Source: Doris montereyensis
Taxonomy: Eukaryota; Mollusca; Gastropoda; Nudibranchia; Dorididae
Assembly (NCBI GenBank): GCA_037039925.1
Contig: JAXRKP010000172.1
Location: 203,501-267,500 of the forward strand
Direction of reading: 5' to 3'
DNA: 64,000 nucleotides
Positions within the stretch are counted from its first letter, which is position 1. Each line of letters opens with the position of its first letter. The position numbers and the translations under genes were made by a program. Of this stretch, positions 33,025-49,433 are shown one piece after another. The notes below the pieces were generated by a model that worked only from the letters and a program-made list of their open reading frames with translations, was not told the origin of the DNA and did not search any database.

Positions 33025-33715
33025 GTGTCTTGTCATCCACACGATGTCATCTTGAGCCTTGTTTTGTAATCATGGTGTCTTGTCATCCACACGATGTCAT
33101 CTTGGAGCCTTGTTTGTAATCATGGTGTCTTGTCATCCACACGATGTCATCTTGAGCCTTGTTTTGTAATCATGGTGTCTTGTCATCCACAAAATGTCAT
33201 CTCCAGCCTTGTTTTGTAATCATGGTGTCTTGTCATCCACACGATGTCATCTTCAGCCTTGTTTTGTAATCATGGTGTCTTGTCATCCACACGATGTCAT
33301 CTTGAGCTTTGTCATCTTCAGCCTTTTTGTAATCAGGGTGTCTTGTCATCCCAATGATGTCATCTTTTTCTCTTGTTTTGTAATCATGGTGTCTTGTCAT
33401 CCAACGATGTCATCTTGAGCTTTGTTTTGTAATCATCTCTGTCTGTCTGTCATGTCAATGTCATCTTGAGCCTTGTTTTGTAATCATGGTGTCTTCTGTC
33501 ATCCACAAGATGTCATCTCCAGCCTTGTTTTGTAATCATGGTGTCCTGTCATCCACACAATGTCATCTTGAGCCTTGTTTTGTAATCGGTGTCTTGTCAT
33601 CCACACAATGTCATCTCCCCTTTTTTGTTTTGTAATCATGGTGTCCGTCATCACACAATGTCATCACGGACTGAGCCTTGTTTTATAATCATGGTGTCTT
33701 ACAAGTCATCCACCA
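33025..33715. repeat. 50-bp minisatellite, second block, ~14 degraded units
   Basis: Same unit as 30650-31870. Units become increasingly deleted and disrupted towards 33700. Confidence 0.92.
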
Positions 33716-34767
33716 CATTGATTCATCTGAGCCTTGTTTGAAACAGCAGCCATTTTTATAATTTCAAATCTGTCTCGGGAAAAGTTATATTGGTCACTTT
33801 GTTTTCAAATCACTCCACCTAAAGTTGTATCTTTTTTATAATTTCAAATCATCTCTTGTTTAATTTTGAAGACTTTGACAACAAGTTACAATTGCTATGT
33901 ATGTTTGTTATAATTTCAAATCATTGATTACCCAAAATTGTAAAGACTTTGTTAAAAGAAGAAGATTTCTTTTGTTCTCAAGAAAAAGGTTTTTTGTCTT
34001 CTCCTCCTCTTTTTCTGCCTGTGCTATATTTTGAGAAGTTGAAGAAGAAGAAGAAGGATAGAAGAATTAGGAAGAGGAAGAAGAACAAGAGAGAATATCA
34101 CTCTTAAGAAGAAGAAGAAGTCTTGAAGAAGAAGAAGAAGAAGTTTCTGAACTGGACAAAGTTGTGAAAGACGGAGGAAGACGGCCTTGAAACACTAGCC
34201 ACTTAGCCTCAGCCTCCAACCAAGTTCAAAAACCTGAGAGACAAAAAGAGACAACCAGCTACGGAATGAGTTTGAAAATAACGGGCCGAACTGAAAAAAA
34301 AGAACGAAATGAGAAACTTGCAGGTAAGAACGTTGTTTTCCAGACTATTCGAGTGATTCAGAGAAGTTGTAGCTTTTGTTTGAATGATTTAAGTTTACAA
34401 TGTTGTACCTTTTGTTTGAATGATTCAAGTTTCAACAAATTATGTTTGAATGATTCAAGTTAAGAAGTTGTACCTTTTGTTTGAATGTTCGGTTTTTAAG
34501 TTGTGTAAAAAGTATGCAAAATTATGATCATGGGGTTTTTTTTCTCATTTTTTGCTAAGTTTTTTTTACTGTTTCTAGTCATTGTCAAGGTCAGAATGAC
34601 TTGATTTTACATTCTAAACTCTTTTGAGTTCACAATTATCAACAATCATGAATGACAGGAACACTCAGATTTCGTTTATCATATCAGTTATTAGTCCCTT
34701 TCCTTCCCGTAACAGTAAAGAGATATAGAGAAATAAAATGAAGACAGGAGAAATAGCAAACCTGATT

Positions 34768-34804
<37 letters not shown>

Positions 34805-34920
34805 GAGAGAGAGAGAAACCTAGTATTTTCGATCGATTTAACAAATCTTCAAGAGAGAGAGAGTTTAGAGAGAGAGAGAGGGAGGGAGGGAAAATGTTCG
34901 GCTCATCCAAATGAGGGAGG

Positions 34921-34960
<40 letters not shown>

Positions 34961-35767
34961 AGAGATTGGGATATCAGAGATAGAATCTCATCAACAAAAC
35001 AATTACGACTTTCTGTTCTGACATTAGAGAGACAGAGAGAGAGAGGGAGGGAGGGACAGGAGGAGAGTCTTGATGGTTTTAAGAGATTTCTTCTTTTCAG
35101 AGAGAAAATCCAGAGAAATTCGAGCACTTAAGACCACAATGTTTTGTATGGTTACGTCACTCCGTTTAGAGAGAGAGAGAGTCTATCCCTGGGTTTGTTG
35201 ACTCAAAAAACATTTTCCTTTGTTTGCATTTCTCGAGATTAAAATAAGCCTTCACTACTTTTATTTTACAGATCTCTAAAATAAGTCTGCACTCTTTTTG
35301 TTTTACTCTCTCTCTCTGTAAAATAAGTCTGCACTACTTTTGTTTCTCTCTCTCTCAAAATAAGTCTGCACTCTCTTTTGTTTACAGAAGACTCTCTAAG
35401 TCTCTCTCTACTTTCTTTCTCTAGTCTAAAATCTCTCTCTCTCACTACTCTCTCTTTTACAGAAGATCAAAATAAGCCTCTCTCTTCTTTTTGTTTTACA
35501 GAAGACCTCTCTCTCTCTCTCTCTCTTACTTTCTTTTTTGTTTTACAGAAGACCTCTTCTTCTTCTTCCCTCTACTTTTGTCCCTCCTCCAAAATCTGCC
35601 TGCTCATTCTCTCTTGTTTTACAGAAGACTTAAATAAGCCTCTCTCTGCCCTCTCTGTCTTTCTCAGAAGATCTCTCTCTCTCTCTATGTCTGTCTGTCT
35701 GTCTGTCTGTCTGTATCTGTCTGAACGTTTCTTTCTGTCTGTCTTCTGTCTGTCTGTTTCTTCTTCC

Positions 35768-35809
<42 letters not shown>

Positions 35810-35960
35810 ACATATCTAGCTCTCTCTGAACAAAATCTCGCGCAAAAGTTTGTTTTTTTGAGGGGAGGGGAGGGGAGGAGTTTGAGATGGGTAAGACCTT
35901 TGGAAAGGAGAACAAAGCTTAAATATGGCTTAATCATCCACCAGCGATAGGGTTTATCCA
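33715..35960. other. Interleaved mosaic of two flanking sequences (probable assembly artefact)
   Basis: In order along this stretch, short blocks match either 31.87-33.0 kb or 36.0-38.3 kb, alternating every 10-40 bases. Examples: tttttgctaagtttttttt at ~34550 and ~32573; tatcatatcagttattagtc at ~34678 and ~32687; tcgatcgatttaacaaatct at ~34831 and ~37302; atgttcggctcatccaaatg at ~34892 and ~37377; tctcatcaacaaaacaatta at ~34986 and ~37468; accacaatgttttgtatggt at ~35131 and ~37631. Simple GAGA and GAAGAA runs are spliced between blocks. Confidence 0.75.
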
Positions 35961-36109
35961 CTTTGACTAAAAGGCCAGCCATCCTTTGATAAAGCCGAAA
36001 ATTGTTTCATACCTCTGGGAGCAAGTTAACATCCTTGGTCACTGGAGGTGTTTTGGGAAACTCCACCATTTTTGGGCTGAGCTCATGAGATAAACCGTCG
36101 TTTGCTTTA

Positions 36110-36195
36110 ATTTTGAAGACTTTGACAACCAACCAATACAATAATTTTGACACATTTTTAAATACTGATTCAATGAATCTTTTTAAAGATCTAAG
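36110..36195 (-). other. Short unexplained open stretch before the (GAA)n tract
   Basis: The minus-strand frame across ~36007-36130 reads FKIKANDGLSHELSPKMVEF then PKTPPVTKDVNLLPEV without stops. Protein-like, but no family recognised and no splice partners found. Low confidence that it is coding. Confidence 0.2.
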
Positions 36196-36500
36196 ATGAA
36201 AAAGAAGAAGAAGAAGAAGGAAGAAGAGGAAGAAGAAAGAAGAAGAAGAAGAAGAAGAAGAAGAAGAAGAAGAAGAAGAAGAAGAAGAAGAAGAAGAAGA
36301 AGAAGAAGAAGAAGAAGAAGAAGAAGAAGAAGAAGAAGAAGAAGAAGAAGAAGAAAGAAGAAGAAGAAGAAGAAGAAGAAGAAGAAGAAGAAGAAGAAGA
36401 AGAAGAAGAAGAAGAAGAAGAAGAAGAAGAAGAAGAAGAAGAAGAAGAAGAAGAAGAAGAAGAAGAAGAAGGGAAAAGAAGAAGAAGAAAGGCAGAAGCA
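36196..36500. repeat. (GAA)n tract, ~300 bp
   Basis: AAG/GAA triplets with few interruptions. Confidence 0.97.
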
Positions 36501-36509
36501 GAAGCAGAA

Positions 36510-37680
36510 GAAAAGACGGAGAAGAAGATGAAGGACTGTGTGTATATGAAACACTAGCCACTTAGTCGAGTGACACGGCGTCCATAAGCAGTGCACGTCC
36601 CAACACTTTTCTTCATACGAAACAAAAAGAGACAAACAGACGGGCATATTGTTTTTTCTTCTCCAAAATTTAAAGCATTATCAGTTTTAAATAACGATCT
36701 AGATTGAAGAAAAAAACGAAAAGAGAAAACATTGTGAACGTTGTACTCAGACCCCAAACATGCATATAGAGAAGATGGATGCAACAGTAAAGTAATGATA
36801 CAACACATTTACAATGAGTACAGTTTCTTCTACGGAAAAAGTCTTTATGATTTCAACAAATTATCTCATATCATCTATGGTACATAAGACATTCTGCAAG
36901 CGCTTAGTATGGATTTTTCCTCGATGTTCGGTTTTAAGAAATAAAGAAAAAAGTATACAAAATTATAAGATCAAATGCATTTATCAATAACGTACTGAAA
37001 AAGTGCCATATTCACTACCAGTGATCAAAGGATAAAGACAAGGTCAGAATGAAGCTAGCTGCTTAGTCAATCACTCGAATCTACAATGAGAAACCACAAG
37101 TTCATCAATGAAGAACGACAGGAACACTCGGAAAAGAACGACGCGTTTGGTTTGTCCGTATTATTATGTAGCATGTAATGACCTACTTCAAGGTGTTTTT
37201 CATTTGCCACATCGCGCGTGTTCTGTCAAACCTGATTAGATTGTGAAATAGTAGAAGAGAAATCTGATTTGTTGATTTGATCTGTAAACCTAGCATTTCT
37301 TTTCGATCGATTTAACAAATCTTTCAACGTTTCGAAATTTTGTTTATACCCCCGCCTCCCTTCCCCCCTCCCCGAAATGTTCGGCTCATCCAAATGTAAA
37401 TAATGTATACAAGCGTGTCTCTTCGTCATTCCTTCCCACATTATGAAGATTGACATCGTTGTGATAGAATCTCATCAACAAAACAATTACGTTTCACTTT
37501 CTGTTCTGACATTACACCGTAACTACTCACACCTCCGTGTGGGTAACGAGGCTGTATAGTCTTGATGGTTTTAATATTTCTCTTTCTTTTCTCATGCAGT
37601 TAAAATCCAAGCAAAATTCGGCACTTAATTACCACAATGTTTTGTATGGTTACGTCTGTTTATCTTCCGTTTGATCTTAG
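36510..37680. other. Unique sequence between repeats
   Basis: No exon or family recognised. It is one parent of the mosaic at 33715-35960. Contains a T/C-rich run ccgcctcccttcccccctcc near 37350. Confidence 0.5.
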
Positions 37681-37685
37681 ACCGT

Positions 37686-38097
37686 AGAGATTAAAAATTC
37701 ACTACTTTTGTTTTACAGAAGACTAAAATAAGTCTGCACTAAAGAAGACAAAATAAGTCTGCATCACTTTGTTTTACAGAAGACTAAAATAAGTCTGTAC
37801 CTTTTACTTTGTTTTACAGAAGACTAAAAATAAGTCTGCACTACTTTTGTTTTACAGAAGACTAAAATAAGTCTGCACTACTTTTGTTTTACAGAAGACT
37901 AAAATAAGCCTGTATTACTTTTTGTTTTGGAAGACTAAAATAAGAGATATTTTTGTTTTACAGAAGACTAAAATAAGCCTGCATTACTTTGTTTTACAGA
38001 AGTGAAAATAAGCCTGCACTACTTTTGTTTTACAGAAGGCCTTAAATAAGCCTGCATTACTTTTGTTTTACAGAAGACACAATAAGCCTGCACTTCA
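37686..38097. repeat. ~37-bp minisatellite carrying a 3' splice-site-like motif, ~11 units
   Basis: Unit actacttttgttttacagaa, gactaaaataagtctgc. Each intact unit contains CTTTTGTTTTACAG, a polypyrimidine-AG acceptor look-alike. Degraded versions appear in the mosaic at 35240-35640. Confidence 0.9.
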
Positions 38098-38399
38098 AAG
38101 ATGTACGAGTATATGGATGGAACGTTCAATTTCTTGACTTATTCGTTTTTTTCCGTGTGTAGGAACGAATCTAGTTTCTTGCTCTTTCACATATGATAGC
38201 AGGGCTTGAACAAAATACGCGCAAAGTTTGTTGAACTGGGAGGGGGAGGGAGGGGAGGGGGAGCGGGGGTGGGTAAACTTGAACATGTAAAGGAAACAAA
38301 TAAATATCGTTTATCATCTATACATAATATTTATATTTGACTACAATCCATGTGCATTTTATGATACATGAAAAATTACATTATATACGTTTTCAATTA

Positions 38400-38720
38400 A
38401 CATGTTTCAAATTGCAGTCTTTTGTGCGTCCATTTTCCTTCTCACCGTCATAAACAATACTTTTAATTTCTTTTGTACCAACCAAACAATCATTGTCTTT
38501 AATTTTCAATCAATCAACTCATTACAATCACTCTCTTCAAGAGACAGTCTTCTGACCACAATCCACTGTATGTCTCCGTCTTGAAAAAAATACTGCACCT
38601 TTCTTTTGCCACTAAAGTGAGGATAGTCATTAAGGCTGAAAAAATCTGCTGTCTGTCTATGCCAAAATAGACTGAATTGCCAGAAATAAAATACAACTGT
38701 TTTTGCACTGAAATCTGATT
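38400..38720. other. Unique sequence downstream of the GPCR
   Basis: Moderate open frames on both strands with no recognised domain; nothing supportable as a gene. Confidence 0.45.
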
Positions 38721-39049
38721 TCCGAAATAAAACAAACAACAAATCCCTATCGGACACAATTCTTCACCTCCCAGTGTCTTCTATAAAACACATTTGATAG
38801 CTTACTGGTTTGAGGTTTGAGGTTTTTGTTTTTGTCTTATGTAGAAAAACGGGTTTTGTTGTTAAAGTTCAGGCCTGGTGTTTGGGTTTTCAGGTCGAGC
38901 GTCAATCGTTGAGTCAGTTTGTCTGATATTGACTTTATGATTCTATCGATATCAGTTCATCTGGATATTGACTTTATGATTCTATCGATATCAGTTGAAA
39001 ATGTGGACTTAAACGAGTCCATTTTGTGACATCGAATTTTATCAATATC

Positions 39050-43365
<4,316 letters not shown>

Positions 43366-43639
43366 GGTGGTTTTAGATTGTTCTTGTCAGTCTATTGAAC
43401 ATCAGCGAGTTTTGATGAAATGATGAAGGCGTGTGCGTCTTGTAGCGACACCAAGGTGCGCAAAGCAAGGTGCGGCCGCTTTGGTCGTGAGAAAAAGGTA
43501 GACCCCTACTTGAGCAATCTTTTGTCTGCTGTGAATGGTCAGAATTATGCAGATTTCCGTATTTTTTGCTCACGATTGAGAAGTTATTGTTACAATTACT
43601 GTTTTCTTTTCTTTCTGTTTCGTCGTGAATGCTAATCAG

Positions 43640-44530
43640 TTGTCTTAGTGTTAAGCTCTTTTATTCCACTATCTTTACGAAATTAACGACATCCTCTGCT
43701 CATTGAATTAAACAATTGCAAATATTATTATTATTTTTGAATCGCTCGACATTTAACTCCTGGACGGACGATCCCTGGCAGCATCATTGAAGGAATGACT
43801 CTCGTGTCGTTCAAGAGTCTAACTAGCTTATGGAGCGCGTCAGCCTTCCACGCTTAAACCCTCTCGCGCTGGCAATGATGAGCGGCTCGTAGGAAGAAAA
43901 AGCGCTGAATTGAAGTGCTCAACACAACCTAGCTCCCGTGCCGGTGACGCCGTCTCGCGTGCAAGTCTAAACAACCAATTGGAAAGAGGAGGAGCCAAAG
44001 CAAACCGTCGCTTTTATAATATGGAAACACCAATAAACCATTGGCTCCATACATTTGTTTCCTCATGAAATTTGACGACTGTGAAATGGCAAGTAATTAG
44101 CAACGTTTTCCACTGTAAGGGCGTAGCAATCCCATATTATGGAGAAGTTTCCTCTCCTTCCTCGTCCCCCCCTCCTCATTCTTCCCGAAGTCTTTAACCG
44201 TCTCCACTCCACATCCTATGAGAGTAGTGTGGGTTGCAACCAGCGTCGCTGAATGACTCCACTGTTACTCTACGTGGCGTCGCTAGCTCTCAGCATGTCG
44301 GATACTTTATTGGTTTGTTTTCGAATCTTGTTTGGTCGTCCAATTTGGAAAGAGAAGAAAACAAACAACAACAAAAACAAGGAGCAGACGCATTTTAACG
44401 CGCATTTTCATTTCTTGCTGGTTTTTTTCTTTTCTTGTTGTTTTCTGTACGTTTTAGCTGTTGCACAAGCTCCCCACAAGCTTTTTGTCTCTGAATTGTC
44501 GCCTCCGCACCCAAATTTAGGTGGACGAAG
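43640..44530. other. Region upstream of the GPCR
   Basis: GC-richer than the surroundings with many CpG (43740-44000), compatible with a promoter for the minus-strand GPCR. No definite element identified and no other exon found. Confidence 0.4.
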
Positions 44531-44535
44531 TAAAT

Positions 44536-46195
44536 TTCAATGACACAAATCATAGATGCAATGCCTAGAATTAGATGTGTAGTAACACCCTCCATAGATA
44601 CAATGCCTAGAATTAGGTCTGTAGTAACACCCTTCATAGATGCAATGCATAGAATTAGGTCTGTAGTAACACCCTCCATAGAAGCAATGCCTAGAATTAG
44701 GTCTGTAGTAACACCTTCATTGATTCAATGCCTACAATTAGGTCTGTAGTAACACCCTTCATAGATGCAATGCCTAGAAATAGGTCTGTAGTAACACCCT
44801 TCATAGATGCAATGCCTAGAATTAGGTCTGTAGTAACACCCTCCATAGATGCAATGCCTAGAATTAGGTCTGTAGTAACACCCTCCATAGATGCAATGCC
44901 TAGAATTAGGTCTGTAGTAACACCCTCCATAGATACAATGCCTAGAATTAGGTCTGTAGTAACACCCTTCATAGATACAATGCCTAGAATTAGGTTTGTA
45001 GTAACACCCTCCATAGATACAATGCCTAGAATTAGGTAGACACCCTTCATAGATGCAATGCCTAGAATTAGGTCTGTAGGAACACCCTTCATAGATGCAA
45101 TGCCTAGAATTAGGTCTGTAGGAACACCCTTCATAGATGCAATGTAACACCCCTCCATAGATAATGTTTAGAATTAGGTCTGTAGTAACACCTTCATAGA
45201 TGCAATGCCTAGAATTAGGTCTGTAGTAACACCCTCCATAGAAGCAATGCCTAGAATTAGGTCTGTAGTAACACCTTCATTGATTCAATTCAATTAGGTC
45301 TGTAGGTAACACCTTCATAGATGCAATCATAGAAATAGGTCTGTAGTAACACCCTCCATAGATGCAATGCCTAGAATTAGGTCTGTAGTAACACCCTCCA
45401 TAGATGCAATGCCTAGAATTAGGTCTGTAGTAACACCCTTCATAGATGCAATGCCTAGAATTAGGTCTGTAGTAACACCCTCCATAGATGCAATGCCTAG
45501 AATTAGGTCTGTAGTAACACCCTCCATAGATGCAATGCCTAGAATTAGGTCTGTAGTAACACCCTCCATAGATGCAATGCCTAGAATTAGGTCTGTAGTA
45601 ACACCCTCCATAGATACAATGCCTAGAATTAGGTCTGTAGTAACACCCTTCATAGATGCAATGCCTAGAATTAGGTCTGTAGTAACGCCCTTCATAGATG
45701 CAATGCCTAGAATTAGGTCTGTAGTAACACCCTTCATAGATACAATGCCTAGAATTAGGTCTGTAGGAACACCCTTCATAGATGCAATGCCTAGAATTAG
45801 GTCTGTAGTAACACCCTTCATAGATGCAATGCCTAGAATTAGGTCTGTAGTAACACCCTTCATAGATACAATGCCTAGAATTAGGTCTGTAGTAACACCT
45901 TCATAGATTCAATGCCTAGAATTAGGTCTGTAGTAACACCCTTCATAGATTCAATGCCTAGAATTAGGTCTGTAGTAACACCCTTCATAGATTCAATGCC
46001 TAGAATTAGGTCTGTAGTAACACCCTTCATAGATTCAATGCCTAGAATTAGGTCTGTAGTAACACTCTTCATAGATTCAATGCCTAGAATTATAGATACA
46101 ATGCCTAGAATTAGGTCTGTAGTAACACCTTTCATAGATTCAATGCCTAGAATTAGGTCTGTAGTAACACTCTTCATAGATTCAATGCCTAGACG
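44536..46195. repeat. 42-bp minisatellite, ~39 units
   Basis: Unit atagatgcaatgcctagaat, taggtctgtagtaacaccct, tc. Because 42 is a multiple of three, it is open on both strands (14-residue protein repeats). Disturbed units lie at ~45140-45320 and ~46090. Not accepted as coding. Confidence 0.95.
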
Positions 46196-46430
46196 TGGCC
46201 GATATAGGCCTATCGGACGACGTTTTACTCTGTATACTTCTGCTAATGTATCGGCTAAATGGTATGTCAATTTCTGTGGTTGGCCTGTAGGAATCGGCTG
46301 CTTCCCTCCCTTGCAATGGATTCCAAGTTGGTATGCCAGCTTTCCACACCCATTGACACGTAATCCATCCACCCCCCCCTCTTTTTTTACCACATTAGTT
46401 TTAAAAAATGCGTAGGCTTAACCGCTAAAA

Positions 46431-46432
46431 TA

Positions 46433-46513
<81 letters not shown>

Positions 46514-46517
46514 CATG

Positions 46518-46586
<69 letters not shown>

Positions 46587-46630
46587 GTTATTATTATTAT
46601 TTGTATTTCTATTATTATTGTTGTTATTTT
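46431..46630. repeat. (ATT)n tract
   Basis: Almost pure ATT triplets, ~65 units. Confidence 0.97.
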
Positions 46631-46739
46631 TATTAATTATGCTGATTTTTCTTCTTTTTATTACAATACAACACCTTGGCATCGAATAAAGATACTTTCT
46701 CAGAACGATAACGCCATTTCCTGTTTACTCCACAAAAAT

Positions 46740-46821
46740 CCGTTAATATTCATATAATGAACCGAACTTTTCTAAGAAAACCGTTAATATTCATATAATG
46801 AACCGAACTTTTTTAAGAAAA
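46740..46821 (+). repeat. 41-bp direct duplication
   Basis: Two tandem copies of ccgttaatattcatataatg, aaccgaacttttctaagaaaa with one difference. Confidence 0.9.
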
Positions 46822-46849
46822 TGATATTTATTTGTTTATTCTTGCGTCT

Positions 46850-46926
46850 TATACCCCCCCCCCCACCCTTTCTCTGTCTCTCTCTGTCTCTCTGTCTCTG
46901 CCTATGTCTCTGTCTCTGTCTTTGTC

Positions 46927-46989
<63 letters not shown>

Positions 46990-47010
46990 GTCTGTCTGTC
47001 TGTCTGTCTC

Positions 47011-47053
<43 letters not shown>

Positions 47054-47061
47054 TTATCTTG

Positions 47062-47155
<94 letters not shown>
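46850..47155. repeat. C-run, (TCTG)n and (CT)n tract
   Basis: Thirteen-C block, then TCTGTCTG units, then a long (CT)n. Confidence 0.97.
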
Positions 47156-47518
47156 CTTCTCTATCTAGTTCTCTTTCTGTCCGTGTATTGCCAAGGTAAA
47201 TATCCTGTCATTGTACAGGATGTTCTCTATCCTTACTCATCGTTTTCGTCCATTACCTTTTTTACCATTCCATTTTATTGTCTTTTTCTTCCTTTGGCTT
47301 TCATGTACTTAAAGGACGATAATGTTGTAAAATCCTGTTGCTTCTCATATTGTATGATGGGATTCCCTTTTTTTTTTGGCATCAGGCCTGTTTCTCACCA
47401 AAGTCTTAACGTGTTGTGTTTTATTTTAGACATCTATCCGTCTCACATCAAAGCCACTTCCTGTTTCGGCTTTCCTCCTTCTCCTCCTCTTTCTCATCCT
47501 CCTCCTCCTCCTCTACCT
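47156..47518. other. Unique spacer between two CT tracts
   Basis: No gene or repeat recognised. Confidence 0.5.
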
Positions 47519-47825
<307 letters not shown>

Positions 47826-47829
47826 TCTC

Positions 47830-48175
47830 ATGTGTATATCTACATTATAAAAGAAAGCGTTAGCTTCTTCTAACAATGCAATGTGCCTGTGTCAAATATT
47901 TTAGACAACTGACAGATTATATATTATCCGTATACTCTCAACCCGAAATGACAAGTGTATCTAAACAATGACGAAGGAGACCAAAAGTCTCGCTTCCATT
48001 TCCGTCACGTGGCAACCTCTATTTATATACTTGAGAAGCCAACCTAGTCAATATTATACCAGTTTCCTCAAGACAATGTACAATTTGTATATCTTCTCGT
48101 CGCGCCGTCGCCTCACCCATCCCTGAATATCGAAGGCACAGATCTGGGACATTTCCTCTTCAAGAAACTGAGAAA
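47830..48175. other. Unique sequence; possible short minus-strand coding stretch
   Basis: Minus strand 48170-48054 reads QFLEEEMSQICAFDIQGWVR then RRRDEKIYKLYIVLRKLV and a stop. Protein-like but unrecognised; the frame upstream is minisatellite. Confidence 0.25.
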
Positions 48176-48728
48176 GAACTTGAATCGTAGGAACGGTATC
48201 ATAAGAACTTGAATCATACTGTATCATAAGAACTGTATCATAAGAACTTGAATCATGCTGTATCATAAGAACTGTATCATAAGAACTTGAATCATACTGT
48301 ATCATAAGAACTTGAATCATACTGTATCATAAGAACTTGAATCATAAGAACTGTATCATAAGAACTGTATCATAAGAACTTGAATAATACTGTATCATAA
48401 GAACTTGAATTATAAGAAGTGTATCATAAGAACTTGAATCATACTGTATGATAAGAACTTGAATCATAAGAACTGTATCATAAGAACCTGAATCATAAGA
48501 ACTGTATCATAAGAACTTGAATTATACTGTATCATAAGAACTGTATCATAAGAACTTGAATCATAGTGTATCATGAGAACCTGAATCATAAAAATATCAT
48601 AAGAACTTGAATCATAAGAACTGTATCATAAGAACTTGAATCATACTGTATCATAAGAACTTGAATTATAAGAACTGTATCATAAGAACCTGGATCATAA
48701 GAGTTGTATCATAAGAATTTGAATCATT
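48176..48728. repeat. ~29-bp minisatellite of two alternating half-units
   Basis: Mixtures of aagaacttgaatcat, aagaactgtatcat and actgtatcat half-units in irregular order over 550 bases. Confidence 0.92.
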
Positions 48729-48954
48729 TACAACTGATGAGGATGTAGATATAGGCACGATGAACTACTGCGTATTGTGTCGATAGTTTGCTTTGCAGTA
48801 TTTTTTAACGAGCGCATGAATATTTCACGACGCATTGCGCGCGGAGTAAAATATTTCATTATTTCCTTTCGCGAGTGTAAAAATGCCGCATGGCCACTTA
48901 AGTTCGAGACAAAAATAAGCCGTTGTTCATCGTGATTTTAACACATGTTTATAT

Positions 48955-49205
48955 ATTTACCAAAACATTGGATCTAGATTTAATCATATTAGTTTAAAAA
49001 AACCAGATTGAATCATACAGATCTATATTTCTTGATTTCTATAAAATCTAGATCTAGATCTAAATCTATCTCTAGATCTATAGATCTATCACTACATGTA
49101 GAACCTATAGCCAGGCTATAGGTTTATCAACATTTAGATCTATATTATCTAGATCTAGCATTAGACATAAGGGCTGGATATCTAAACTCTAGGCCTAAAC
49201 CGAAA
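48955..49205. repeat. AGATCT/TCTAGA-rich dispersed repeat (copy 1)
   Basis: Shares the order gatctaga.., aaaaacca(a)tcagattg.., tatttcttgatttctata.., gatctagatct with 51500-51690. Dense overlapping TCTAGATCTAGA palindromes. Confidence 0.7.
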
Positions 49206-49210
49206 CATTA

Positions 49211-49328
<118 letters not shown>

Positions 49329-49433
49329 CTTATCTTGACCTAGATTGGACTAGTTGGATATAAATATCTAGAGCTATATAGTCTTGAATCTAAATTCTGT
49401 AGGCCTAACTCATTGCCGAATTAAGGCTCTGCT

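Noticed and set aside
34140..34323. Second, duplicated FAM184A exon
   Set aside because: It matches exon 7 only in pieces mixed with other sequence; treated as part of the assembly mosaic.
38506..38759. Overlapping minus-strand ORFs of ~80 codons
   Set aside because: No recognised domain, two frames equally open, no splice context; not enough to call a gene.
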